DNA of 64,000 nucleotides from the NCBI RefSeq assembly GCF_907165045.1, contig NZ_CAJRAU010000006.1:248001-312000 (forward strand), given 5' to 3'. The stretch comes from Dyadobacter linearis (lineage in GTDB: Bacteria; Bacteroidota; Bacteroidia; Cytophagales; Spirosomataceae). The notes below the pieces were generated by a model. It saw nothing but the letters and a program-made list of their open reading frames with translations, was not told the DNA's origin and did not search any database. A program made the position numbers and the translations under genes. Within the stretch, counting starts at the first letter, position 1. Every line of letters starts with the position of its first letter. Positions 43,794 to 53,500 of the stretch are shown in pieces.

Positions 43794-43848
43794 GAGTCGG
43801 CCACGGGCTGAAAATTGTAAGAAAACGAAATGCCTTGCCTAGTCACCT

Positions 43849-44694
43849 ATGCCAGAGATCGGAGAACATATTGAAGTAACGGGCGCGCTCGGCGAGGTGA
43901 TCAAGCACTTGTATTGTATTAAAACCGACAGTGATTTCAATACAATTACGCAGCATCTGTCGCCGAGCCTCGAAATAATGCTAGCTTTCAATTTTGGGTT
44001 ACCAGTCCGTATATCGTTTGGGGATCAGGATTTGGGAGAAAAAAGAATAGAAAAAGTCGGCGTGATCGGTCCGCTGCGCAAAATGCTGAACTATGAAGTA
44101 CTACCGGCGACGGATATGATCGTGGTCGCATTCAACCCAAATGGATTTTACCGGCTTTTTCAGATTCCGGTGGATCGGATGCAAAATGAAATGGTACACG
44201 ATCCCGACTCACTGCTGGGTATTTCGGGATTCGAAGAGTTGTGGGAAATGCTTAAAACACTGCCGGCACAGCAAAGCCGGGCAAATTTGCTGATCGAATA
44301 TGGACTAGCTTTTATAAAAGAAGCAGATGCAGGAAGCCAGCCGCTGCTGGAAGGGATACTGGATCTCGAAAATGCATTTAATCAGCCTTCGAAGGCGATT
44401 GCCGTAGAAACCGACCTTTCCACGCGGACTATCCAAATGCGATTTCAGAAGTACCTCGGTTTTTCAACAAAAGAACTCACGCGATTTGTCCGTTTCAAAC
44501 AGGTTATCGATTTTATCCAGAAACAGGAACATTCCGTAGATTGGCTTGCGGTCGTCACCGAATTCGGCTACCACGATCAGAGCCATTTGATCAAGGATTT
44601 CAAACACTATCTCTCTACTACCCCGCGGAAATTTGTGCAGGATTTTCTTGGCAAAGAATTTTGCGTCAGCAAACCATCGGGTGATCCGCATTAA
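43849..44694 (+). CDS. AraC-family transcriptional regulator
   Basis: 281 residues. The N-terminal 150 residues form the cupin-like sensing domain usual in small Bacteroidota AraC proteins (SPSLEIMLAFNFGLPVRI, MIVVAFNPNGFYRLF). The C-terminal 100 hold two helix-turn-helix units: STRTIQMRFQKYLGFSTKEL followed by VRFKQVIDFI and FGYHDQSHLIKDFKHYLSTT, where the last is the AraC signature. It probably controls the divergent NmrA-type oxidoreductase gene. A hairpin terminator directly follows the stop. Confidence 0.88.
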   Translation: MPEIGEHIEVTGALGEVIKHLYCIKTDSDFNTITQHLSPSLEIMLAFNFGLPVRISFGDQDLGEKRIEKVGVIGPLRKMLNYEVLPATDMIVVAFNPNGFYRLFQIPVDRMQNEMVHDPDSLLGISGFEELWEMLKTLPAQQSRANLLIEYGLAFIKEADAGSQPLLEGILDLENAFNQPSKAIAVETDLSTRTIQMRFQKYLGFSTKELTRFVRFKQVIDFIQKQEHSVDWLAVVTEFGYHDQSHLIKDFKHYLSTTPRKFVQDFLGKEFCVSKPSGDPH

Positions 44695-44697
44695 ACC

Positions 44698-44734
44698 AAA
44701 AAAAGGCTGCCGACCAGTGGTCAGCAGCCTTTTT
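44698..44734. terminator. Bidirectional terminator between the AraC regulator and the TonB receptor
   Basis: AAAAAGGCTGC pairs with GCAGCCTTTTT around a second inner stem (GACC/GGTC). The A run on the left and T run on the right make it work in both directions. It lies 3 bases after the AraC stop and 17 bases beyond the stop of the convergent TonB receptor gene. Confidence 0.85.
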
Positions 44735-44751
44735 GAACCTATAATCCACCA

Positions 44752-47331
44752 TCAGAAAGAATATCGCATTGTCACTCCGTATGTGCGCTGATCGCCCACG
44801 ATACCTGCATATTGTCCGTAGCTTCCCGGCGCAGCGAGCAGCAATTCGTAGTAATCTTTGTTGAATATATTTCTTGCCCAAACGAAGAATGAAAGTCCGT
44901 TGGAAGCTCTGAAACCGGCGCGTCCGTTTGTCAGCGAATAACCTTCTATATTCAGGTACTGCGAAGGCGACGGGCTGGATGAGAATTTCGAGCGGTAAAA
45001 TGCGTCGATTCCCAGGAAGTAATTTCCTTTTAAACCCAGAAACGCACCTTTTGTATTCGCCTCACCACCCACAGAACCCGACCATTTAGAAATACCCGGC
45101 AGCACACCGCCCGAAATATCCTTGAAAGCCTGCGGGCCGCCTACTTCTTCCAGGGGCACCGGCGCATTTTTAAAGCTCACATATTCACCGTCCGTATAAG
45201 CCACGGCCGCATTGAAAGTGAAGTGTGTGAAACGGATATTTCCATCCAGCTCAGCACCCTGCACGCGCACTTTTTCTGCATTGGCCAGGTAGCCGCGGTT
45301 TACACCCGGATCAGGAGTTTGAACCTGCGTCTGAAAATCCCTGATATCGGAACGGTAGAAGGTAAGGTTCAGGATCGAGTTGGCACTTGGTTTGGTTTTG
45401 ATACCAAATTCCTTGTGGTCGACATACTCGGGCTTTACATTCGCCAGGTCTAGCAAAACTGCACCGTTTGCTGTCGGCAAGCCGCCCACGTTTACGCCAA
45501 TAGGCTTATAACCAATAGAGTAAGTTGCGTATGCATTGAACCGGCTTGAAGCGCGGTACTGTAAAGAAAGTTGTCCTGAGAAGTTACCCTGATCGTAGTT
45601 TGTATTAAATGCCTGGTCTGAATAAACGCCTCTTTTGAGTGCCAGCAGGGCAGCGTCGCTGGTCTGCAAACCTCCGTAAACCTCTCTTTTATAATCCACT
45701 ACCTTTTTGTCGTAGTTATAACGAACACCCGGCAATACGTGCAGTTTGTCGGTAATCGACCAGTCGGCCTGACCAAAAACGGCGAGCGAAGTGCTCTTAA
45801 TGCGGTTGGAAGTACGGATACCGAAGTTATCGAACAAGCCTGGTGTTTTCCACAGCTCGCTGGTCGAGCTCTGGGCAAAACGCCATTGTGCCGAGCCCGC
45901 TTCCTCAGTTTGTACAGGGTCAGATTTCAGATCCTGCCAAAGTCCGAAGACACCAATTACCCCGCTTAATTTAGAAGAAATTTTCCCGGAGTAACGAAGC
46001 TCCTGGGACCACTGATCGTGCACCGAGTTACCCGAAGAAATCGTGAATACCGGCAGACCAAGGTAATCACGGTCATTCAATGGTACCCATTTCCAGAATC
46101 TCCACGCCGAAGTGGAAGTAAGTGTTCCGTTTCCTATTTTAATATCTGCATTCACAGAAACACCGCCCAGCCTGTTATCCGCTTTGGAAGGTGTGTCCAG
46201 GTCTACCTTTCTTTCAAATGCACTTGCATAAGGGAGTTTGTAATTCAGATCTGCAATGATCGCATCGAACTGGCGGTAGGCCGCGCGCTTGGTCGGAACC
46301 ACGCCCGCCACCGGCCAGCCGTAGCCGGTTGGTTTTTGGTCAGAAACGTCACCGATCACTGTAATATTCACTTTGCTGCTCGGGGTGTAAAGGAATTGTC
46401 CGCGCACGCCGATGTTGTTGATATCGTTGATCGGAAGCTGCGTATGTTCATTAAAGAAAAGCCCGTTCCGCTGGGTCCCGGTAAATGAAACGCGTGCAGC
46501 CAGTTTCTTGCTGATCGGCCCGGTGAACGATCCTTTTGCCTGTATGTAGCCAAAATTTCCGTAGCTCAGCTCAAAGCTGCCACCCGGATCGAAGCTAGCG
46601 CCGCGGGTGGTGATGTTGAAAGCACCTGCGGTTGTATTTTTTCCAAAGAGCGTTCCCTGTGGTCCGCGCAATACTTCAATTCTTTCTATATCAATAAAGT
46701 CCAAAGCGGTTGCGGCGGGACGGGCGTAGTAAACACCGTCCACATAGAAGCCCACACCCGGATCTATCCCGTCATTTGTGAGTCCGTAAGTCGAGCCTAA
46801 CCCGCGGATATTCAGGGTTGTGTTCCTTGCATTGGATACATAGAGCTGCACGGTAGGGACGAGTTCTTTCAGACGGTTTACGTTAAACGCACCAGCATCT
46901 TCCGCAGCCGATCCGCGGATAATGGAAATCGGAATAGGTACTTCCTGTGCCGATTCCTGACGGCGGCGCGACGAAATGATCACGTCTTCAAGCTGATTGC
47001 TGTTCGCGTCCAGCGTAATTTCCACATTGGTCGCGCTTACATTCACCTCTTTTCTTACATACCCAACATAGGTAACAATCAGTGTAAAAGGCAGTCTCTG
47101 GCCGGTAATCAACGAAAAGTTACCGGCAGCGTCGGTCGTAGATCCGTTGGTAGTTCCTTTAATAGAAACAGTAGCGCCAACCAGCGGCTCGCCCGAGCTT
47201 CCATCAAGTACTTTTCCCGAAAATGTAGAGTTAACAACGGCATTGTCCTGCGCCAGCAAGGAGGAGGGGAAGATCGTGGCAATGACGATCGTAGCGACGA
47301 CCGAGAAAACTGAGGTAAGGAGTTGCTTCAT
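44752..47331 (-). CDS. TonB-dependent outer-membrane receptor with carboxypeptidase-D-like domain
   Basis: 859 residues. Sec signal ending LLAQ, carboxypeptidase-D-like domain (about 38-115, GKVLDGSSGEPLVGATVSIKG), plug (about 130-240: VPTVQLYVSNARNTTLNIRG, IERIEVLRGPQGTLFGKNTT) and a 22-strand barrel to the C-terminal VTMRYSF. It is not a SusC: the barrel is shorter and the plug is of the siderophore or vitamin receptor kind. There is no SusD partner. The substrate is unknown; the divergently transcribed FAD/NAD(P)-binding and MOSC genes hint at a redox-active or metal-bearing ligand. A good -33/-7 promoter stands upstream. Confidence 0.88.
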   Translation of the reverse strand: MKQLLTSVFSVVATIVIATIFPSSLLAQDNAVVNSTFSGKVLDGSSGEPLVGATVSIKGTTNGSTTDAAGNFSLITGQRLPFTLIVTYVGYVRKEVNVSATNVEITLDANSNQLEDVIISSRRRQESAQEVPIPISIIRGSAAEDAGAFNVNRLKELVPTVQLYVSNARNTTLNIRGLGSTYGLTNDGIDPGVGFYVDGVYYARPAATALDFIDIERIEVLRGPQGTLFGKNTTAGAFNITTRGASFDPGGSFELSYGNFGYIQAKGSFTGPISKKLAARVSFTGTQRNGLFFNEHTQLPINDINNIGVRGQFLYTPSSKVNITVIGDVSDQKPTGYGWPVAGVVPTKRAAYRQFDAIIADLNYKLPYASAFERKVDLDTPSKADNRLGGVSVNADIKIGNGTLTSTSAWRFWKWVPLNDRDYLGLPVFTISSGNSVHDQWSQELRYSGKISSKLSGVIGVFGLWQDLKSDPVQTEEAGSAQWRFAQSSTSELWKTPGLFDNFGIRTSNRIKSTSLAVFGQADWSITDKLHVLPGVRYNYDKKVVDYKREVYGGLQTSDAALLALKRGVYSDQAFNTNYDQGNFSGQLSLQYRASSRFNAYATYSIGYKPIGVNVGGLPTANGAVLLDLANVKPEYVDHKEFGIKTKPSANSILNLTFYRSDIRDFQTQVQTPDPGVNRGYLANAEKVRVQGAELDGNIRFTHFTFNAAVAYTDGEYVSFKNAPVPLEEVGGPQAFKDISGGVLPGISKWSGSVGGEANTKGAFLGLKGNYFLGIDAFYRSKFSSSPSPSQYLNIEGYSLTNGRAGFRASNGLSFFVWARNIFNKDYYELLLAAPGSYGQYAGIVGDQRTYGVTMRYSF

Positions 47332-47436
47332 AACAAATTATAAACTGGTGGTAGTAATACTGTTTTCGATAAACTATATAGAGTTTGTAGATTAGAATCG
47401 CGCTTGAAGTGAATATTCCTGCGTTCTATCCGGAGG

Positions 47437-47467
47437 CAAATGTATTAAAACTATTTAATCTACCAAA
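47437..47467 (-). promoter_or_regulatory. Bacteroidota-type promoter of the TonB receptor gene
   Basis: On the minus strand TTTG (47467-47464) is followed after exactly 19 bases by TACATTTG (47444-47437), the full -33/-7 consensus of Bacteroidota housekeeping promoters. It lies 106 bases before the start codon at 47331, leaving a leader of roughly 100 bases. Confidence 0.65.
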
Positions 47468-47487
47468 TTGATAGTCTAATAAAAGTA

Positions 47488-47495
47488 TAATTTTG
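47488..47495 (+). promoter_or_regulatory. -7 box of the FAD/NAD(P)-binding protein gene
   Basis: TAATTTTG matches TAnnTTTG and lies 77 bases before the start at 47572. The best -33 candidate is ATTG at 47467-47470, two bases short of ideal spacing. The box is back to back with the TonB receptor promoter, so one regulator could act on both. Confidence 0.35.
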
Positions 47496-47571
47496 TTCGA
47501 CGGCTGCAAACTGGCTGGCGCGGTTTTTATATTTCACTCAAAATATAACTATCAGGGAATTACACTTTTTT

Positions 47572-49296
47572 ATGACCAGTAAACCCGCGCGGAAGCGCAT
47601 TGCAATTATCGGAGGTGGGCCAAGTGCCTTGTTCGTCTACAAGCGGCTGGTCCGCTCCCCTGCCAGGTTTGACATTGACATATTTGAGAAAAGCGATATG
47701 CTGGGTGCGGGAATGCCTTATAGTAAAGCGGGCGCCAATACAGAGCATATCACCAATGTTTCGCACAACGAGATCCCGAAGATGTCCAGCTCGATCATTC
47801 AGTGGATCAAGGAGCTGTCTGTCGCGAAGCAGAAGCAATTCAATATCGACCCGGCGAAATTCACACAATACAAGGTTTTCCCAAGACTGCTTTTCGGCGA
47901 ATACCTGGCTGCGCAATTTGCCATGTTCAGGGACGAAGCTGATAAGAACGGGATCGTAACGCGCGTACATTACAACAGCGACGTGACCGATATGGCAGAT
48001 CAGCCGGAAAATGGCGTGGTACAGGTTGCTGTAAACGGCACAGTACTGGAATTTGAACGGGTGATCATTTGTACCGGGCACAAATGGCCGGAGAAGTATG
48101 AAGGCGAAATACCGGGTTATTTCGCGTCACCCTACCCGCCCGCCAAGCTGCGGCTGGCGATCGACCACCCGGTGGCGATCAAAGGTTCGTCCCTGACTGC
48201 AATTGACGCGATACGGACGCTCGCGCGTGAAAACGGCCGGTTTGAATGGGTTGAGGAGGATAAATTGATGTATATACCTAACGAAGACAGCCCCAAATTC
48301 AAGCTGGTGCTGCATTCACGGAGCGGCCTGCTTCCTGCGATCCGGTTTCACCTAGACGAACCTCGGATAACCAGCGACTCGCTGCTGACGGACAAGGAAG
48401 TGGCAGATAATATGAAGAAGAACGGCGGTTTTCTTTCTCTCGATTACATTTTTGAAAAGAACTTCAAAGACGCATTCAAAAAGTGGGACCCGAAGCTTTA
48501 TCGTCGCATTAAGGATATGAAGATCGAGGAATTCGTACATACCGTGATGGATATGCGCGAGGGCAAGCCGCCGTTTGAGCTGTTTAAGGATGAATACAAG
48601 GAGGCAAAAAAATCGATCGAAGAGCGCAAATCGGTGTATTGGAAGGAGATACTGGCAGAGCTGAGTTTTTCCATCAACTATCCTGCCAAATATATTTCTG
48701 CCGAAGATACGATGCGCCTCGGAAAAGTGCTGATGCCGCTGATCGCGACGGTTATCGCGTTTGTCCCGCAAAGCTCCTGCGACGAGCTTTTTGCATTGCA
48801 CGACGCCGGGAGACTGGAAATGGTAGCTGTCGGCCAGGAAGGCAAAGTGGAGCCGAAAAAGGAAGGCGGTATTGTGTACCGTTACGTCGATGAACAAGGT
48901 AAGAAGCACAACGTTTCGTACAAAACCTATGTGGATTGTTCGGGGCAGCGCCACTTTTCCTACGAGGAATTTCCATTCAAAGGTTTGGTATTAAAAAGAA
49001 CTGTAAGCCCGGCGCATATTTGCTTCAAGTCAGGAGAAGTGGGTAAAAAACTGATGGATGAAGGCAATGAGGATGTGATCACCAACTCGCACGGGGACTA
49101 TTTCCTGAAAGTACCCGGCGTGGCGATCAATGATTGCTTCCAGGTGGTGAATGAATATGGCGCAGCCAACGAGCGCTTGTTCATTATGGCAGTGCCCCAT
49201 ATCGGCGGTCACAATCCCGACTATTCCGGACTTGATTTCTGCGAACAGGCTTCACAATTTATTGTTGAGAAATTAGAAGAAACGGCTTCATGGTAG
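47572..49296 (+). CDS. FAD/NAD(P)-binding oxidoreductase-like protein
   Basis: 574 residues with an N-terminal dinucleotide-binding motif (RIAIIGGGPSALFVYKRL, followed by DIDIFEKSDMLGAGMPYS) and a second motif region (FERVIICTGHKWPE). This fits the FAD-NAD(P)-binding family related to lysine/ornithine monooxygenases and HpaA-type proteins. The C-terminal part (YVDCSGQRHFSYEEFPFKGL, PHIGGHNPDYSGLDFCEQAS) closes the flavin site. It is cytoplasmic, with no signal peptide. The stop overlaps the MOSC gene by 7 bases, so the two are cotranslated, suggesting electron transfer to a molybdenum- or sulphur-handling partner. No specific substrate can be assigned. Confidence 0.8.
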   Translation: MTSKPARKRIAIIGGGPSALFVYKRLVRSPARFDIDIFEKSDMLGAGMPYSKAGANTEHITNVSHNEIPKMSSSIIQWIKELSVAKQKQFNIDPAKFTQYKVFPRLLFGEYLAAQFAMFRDEADKNGIVTRVHYNSDVTDMADQPENGVVQVAVNGTVLEFERVIICTGHKWPEKYEGEIPGYFASPYPPAKLRLAIDHPVAIKGSSLTAIDAIRTLARENGRFEWVEEDKLMYIPNEDSPKFKLVLHSRSGLLPAIRFHLDEPRITSDSLLTDKEVADNMKKNGGFLSLDYIFEKNFKDAFKKWDPKLYRRIKDMKIEEFVHTVMDMREGKPPFELFKDEYKEAKKSIEERKSVYWKEILAELSFSINYPAKYISAEDTMRLGKVLMPLIATVIAFVPQSSCDELFALHDAGRLEMVAVGQEGKVEPKKEGGIVYRYVDEQGKKHNVSYKTYVDCSGQRHFSYEEFPFKGLVLKRTVSPAHICFKSGEVGKKLMDEGNEDVITNSHGDYFLKVPGVAINDCFQVVNEYGAANERLFIMAVPHIGGHNPDYSGLDFCEQASQFIVEKLEETASW

Positions 49297-50102
49297 CATT
49301 GGGGCCGTTTTTGTCTGAGATTTGGGTTTACCCCGTTAAGTCACTGGGTGGCGTCAGATTGGAAACGGCGCAGGTGGAGGAGCGCGGGTTACAATATGAC
49401 CGGCGCTGGCTGATCGTGGACGAAGAAGGTAAGTTTTTGACGCAAAGGTCACATCCTGAAATGGCGCTGATCGATGTGGCTATCCTTGAAAACGGCCTGC
49501 TCCTCTCCCATCGGAATTATCCCACAAATGCGGTGAAAGTATCGTTCCAGCCTGATACTTCAATGGAAGTTACTGTCAGGATATGGAAAGACTGGGTACC
49601 CGCGCAAACCGTTTCCAAAACTGCCGACGATTGGCTCAGTGCCCAGCTGCAAAGGCAGGTACGCATTGTGGCGCTTTCAGAAAACGCAGACAGAAGATCG
49701 CCTGCTATTGGTGGCAAAGAATCTTCCCTGATCAGTTTCGCAGATGATTTTCCTTTTTTGTTAACCTCCTCAGAATCCCTCAACGATCTCAATAGCCGCC
49801 TTCCCGAGCCCGTTGGAATGAATCGCTTCCGTCCTAATTTCGTGATCGGCGGTGCAGCTGCATTTGCAGAAGATACCTGGAAATCGATTCGCATTTCGGG
49901 TATTGGATTTGACCTGATCTCGCCTTGCGAGCGCTGCGTTGTAGTTACGATCAACCAGGAAACGGGAAGAAAAGGACTGGAACCGCTGCGGACACTTTCT
50001 AAGTTTCGCCGGCAGGAAAGACACATCATATTTGGACAAAACGTTACCGGCAGCGGAGAAGGAATAATCCGAACGGGCGACGCAGTCGAAATACTCCATT
50101 GA
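49290..50102 (+). CDS. MOSC-domain protein with N-terminal MOSC beta-barrel (mARC/YcbX-like)
   Basis: 270 residues. The MOSC_N barrel (LSEIWVYPVKSLGGVRLETAQVEERGLQYDRRWLIVDEEG) leads to the MOSC domain (about 120-268). The conserved molybdenum-ligand Cys lies in SPCERCVVVTINQETG, as in mARC and YcbX, which reduce N-hydroxylated and S-oxidised compounds with electrons from a flavoprotein. There is no attached ferredoxin domain, so a separate electron donor is needed; the overlapping FAD/NAD(P)-binding gene upstream is the natural candidate. Start and 7-base overlap are supported by the family N-terminus. Confidence 0.87.
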   Translation: MVALGPFLSEIWVYPVKSLGGVRLETAQVEERGLQYDRRWLIVDEEGKFLTQRSHPEMALIDVAILENGLLLSHRNYPTNAVKVSFQPDTSMEVTVRIWKDWVPAQTVSKTADDWLSAQLQRQVRIVALSENADRRSPAIGGKESSLISFADDFPFLLTSSESLNDLNSRLPEPVGMNRFRPNFVIGGAAAFAEDTWKSIRISGIGFDLISPCERCVVVTINQETGRKGLEPLRTLSKFRRQERHIIFGQNVTGSGEGIIRTGDAVEILH

Positions 50103-50162
50103 CCTCTGCATTTAATCCCGACCCAAATGTGATCTGACTCCCTGTTGCATCAGTTATCGCAC

Positions 50163-50170
50163 TATATTTG
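50163..50170 (+). promoter_or_regulatory. -7 box immediately before the start of metal-efflux locus 2
   Basis: TATATTTG, a perfect TAnnTTTG match, ends 6 bases before the ATG at 50177. If used, transcription would begin at or near the start codon and the message would be nearly leaderless. A TTG at 50145 is 15 bases upstream, short of the ideal 19. Confidence 0.4.
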
Positions 50171-50176
50171 CCGCAC

Positions 50177-50497
50177 ATGATGCTCGCAAATTACATTCTG
50201 GCGCTCTACACGATCCTGCTTTCCTGCATTCCCTGCCAGGATGAGGTCATCGCTGTGCTTCATGAAGATCAAATTACCAGTATCAGTACCAATACCCACG
50301 ACAACGGGCAGGAAGCTGTCGATCTGTGTTCCCCGTTCTGCATTTGCGCTTGCTGCGCAGGCATAACCTTGCAACAGGTACCTGGCTCCCTGCCGGAAAT
50401 TTCTTCCTCCCCTTTCTTCAATGACAGATCTTACGCGTACCTGGCACCGGGTATGAGCGAAAATCTGAGCGCGATCTGGCAACCGCCCAGGGCTTAG
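50177..50497 (+). CDS. Small Cys-rich secreted accessory protein of heavy-metal efflux locus 2 (DUF6660-like)
   Basis: About 106 residues. An N-terminal signal (ANYILALYTILLSCIPCQD) is followed by a short acidic region and a Cys cluster, CSPFCICACC, likely to bind metal ions. The chain ends WQPPRA. It resembles the small proteins named DUF6660 that precede CusA/CzcA pumps in Bacteroidota; this assignment is from memory of the family pattern. I chose the first ATG over the TTG at 50168. The pump gene follows 78 bases later on the same strand. Confidence 0.68.
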   Translation: MMLANYILALYTILLSCIPCQDEVIAVLHEDQITSISTNTHDNGQEAVDLCSPFCICACCAGITLQQVPGSLPEISSSPFFNDRSYAYLAPGMSENLSAIWQPPRA

Positions 50498-50575
50498 TGT
50501 ATCCACTTTTTTGGGTTTGTTAACTGCCGGACTTGTCTTCGGCGGTAACATTTTTTACACGCAATCTAAGCTCAG

Positions 50576-53500
50576 ATGTTAGATAAGATCATTCATTTCT
50601 CAATTCATAACAAGCTGATCATCGGTTTGTTAACATTCGCACTGATCGCCGCCGGGGTATATTCTTTTACCCGATTGCCGATCGATGCGGTGCCGGATAT
50701 TACCAATAACCAGGTGCAGATCATTACCACCAGCCCGTCGCTCGCGGCGCAGGAAGTGGAGCGGCTGGTCACTTTTCCTGTTGAAACGGCGATAGCGACG
50801 ATTCCTTACACCGAAGAGATCCGGTCGATTTCCAGGTTTGGGCTGTCGGTGGTTACCATTGTTTTTCAGGATAAAATCGACGTTTACTGGGCGCGTCAGC
50901 AGGTATCGGAGCGGCTGCAAGGTGCGGCGCAACAGATTCCGCCTAGCGTCGGTATGCCCTCACTCGCACCTGTCACGACGGGGCTGGGTGAAATCTATCA
51001 ATATGTGTTGCACACCAAAAAGGGTTTCGAGGACAAATATCCGCCGATGGAACTGCGCAGCATTCAGGACTGGATCGTGCGCCGGCAGTTGCTGGGCACA
51101 GAAGGTGTGGCCGATGTGAGCAGCTTTGGCGGTTTTTTGAAACAATACGAGATCGCGATTGATCCCTTTAAGTTAAGGAGTGCGCAAATATCGATGTCGG
51201 AGGTTTTTTCTGCATTGGAAAAAAACAACCAGAATACCGGCGGCGCTTACATTGACAAAAAACCGAATGCGTATTCGATCCGGAGTGAGGGTTTAATAGG
51301 AAGCATTCAGGATATTGAAAGTATTCAGGTAAAAGAAACGGCAAACGGACTGCCCGTGCTGATCCGCGATATCGCCAAAGTGCAGTTTGGATCGGCGGTG
51401 AGGTACGGCGCGATGACCCGCAACGACGAGGGCGAAGTGGTGGGTGGACTGGTACTGATGCTCAAAGGCGCAAATGCGTCGAAAGTGATCGGCCACGTGA
51501 AAGAGCGTGTGGCGCAGATCAGCAAAACGCTGCCCGAGGGTGTGGTGATCGAACCGTTTCTGGACAGGACAAAGCTGGTCGACAAGGCGATCGCTACGGT
51601 TTCGAGAAACCTGATTGAAGGCGCGCTGATTGTCATTTTTGTATTGATCTTGTTGCTGGGAAATTTACGTGCGGGCCTGGTAGTAGCGTCTGTGATCCCG
51701 CTATCAATGCTTTTTGCAGTCACGATGATGCATATCTTCGGCGTTTCGGGCAACCTGATGAGCCTGGGCGCGATCGATTTCGGGCTGATCGTCGACGGGG
51801 CGGTGATTATCGTGGAAGCTACTCTGCACCATATTGCGGGCAGGAAGTTTACTCACCGGCTCACGCAGCGGGAAATGGATAAGGAAGTTTACGAATCTGC
51901 TTCGAAAATCAGGAACTCCGCGGCTTTTGGGGAAATCATCATTCTGATCGTTTACCTGCCGATCCTTGCACTGGTAGGTATTGAGGGAAAAATGTTCCGC
52001 CCGATGGCGCAGACCGTTGGCTTCGCAATTCTGGGTGCCTTCATTTTGTCAATCACCTATGTTCCAATGGCCTCCGCATTGTTTTTAAGCAAACTCAATG
52101 AACATAAGCCAAATATCTCAGACAGGATCATCGCCTTTTTTCACAGACTTTACCGGCCCGCGCTGGCATTTGCATTAAACCAAAAACTCCTGATCGTTGC
52201 AAGTTCTGTGATATTGTTCGTTGCTGGCCTCGTGCTTTTTCTGAACATGGGCGGCGAGTTCATCCCGCAGCTGGACGAAGGCGATTTCGCGGTTGAAATG
52301 CGGGTGCTGACCGGCAGCTCTTTGTCGGAAACCGTAGATGCCAGTCAAAAAGCGGCCGCACTGCTCAAAAAGAAGTTTCCCGACGAAGTTATAGAGGTAG
52401 TTGGTAAAATTGGCTCCTCCGAAATACCGACCGACCCGATGCCCGTGGAAGCCGCGGATCTGATGGTCATATTAAAAGAAAAATCGGAATGGACGCAGGC
52501 AAAAGGCCGTGTGGAGCTGGCGGAAAAAATGCAGCAATACCTTTCAGAATCCATTGCCGGCGTGACTTTCGGTTTTCAGCAGCCTATTCAAATGCGTTTC
52601 AATGAGCTCATTTCGGGTGTAAAGCAGGATGTTGCCGTCAAGATCTTTGGCGAAGACCTGACTGTGCTTTCCGAACAGGCGAAGAGAATTGGAAGACTGG
52701 CAGGCTCGGTGGAAGGTGCGGAAGATCTGTATTTGGAGGCAGTAAGCGGGCTTCCGCAGATCGTAGTTAAATTTGACCGAAGCAAAATGGCCGTTTTCGG
52801 GATCAATATTGAAGACGCCAACCGCACGATCAATACTGCATTCGCGGGCAGCAGCGCGGGGCTGGTGTATGAAGGTGAAAAACGTTTCGACCTCGTGGTG
52901 CGCCTCGATCAGACCAGCCGACAAACGGTTGAAGATGTAAGAGAGCTGTTTGTCACCAACCAGCACGGACAGCAGGTTCCGCTCGGCCAGATCGCGGAAA
53001 TCGGAATGGTAACCGGTGCGAACCAGATCCAGCGCGAAGACGCGAAACGGCGGATTATCGTCGCATTCAATGTCCGCGGCCGCGACGTGGAAAGCGTGGT
53101 GACCGAGCTGCAAGCCAAAATCAATAGCCAGCTGAAACTTCCTACCGGCTACTACATTACTTATGGCGGACAATTTGAGAATCTGAAAGAAGCGAATACG
53201 CGCCTGGCGATCGCAGTACCGATTGCGCTTCTGTTGATTTTCGTGCTGCTCTATTTCAGTTTCAATTCACTGCGCCAGAGTTTTCTGATCCTCTCCGCGA
53301 TCCCGCTTTCGGCAATTGGTGGCGTTTTTGCGCTCTGGCTGCGTGATATGCCTTTCAGTATTTCGGCCGGGATCGGGTTCATCGCCTTGTTCGGCGTGGC
53401 GGTATTGAACGGGATCGTATTGATCGCGGAGTTTAATTTTCTTCGGAAACAGGGTATCACAGATCTGAAAACGATCATTTTCCAAGGTACCGAAACGCGG

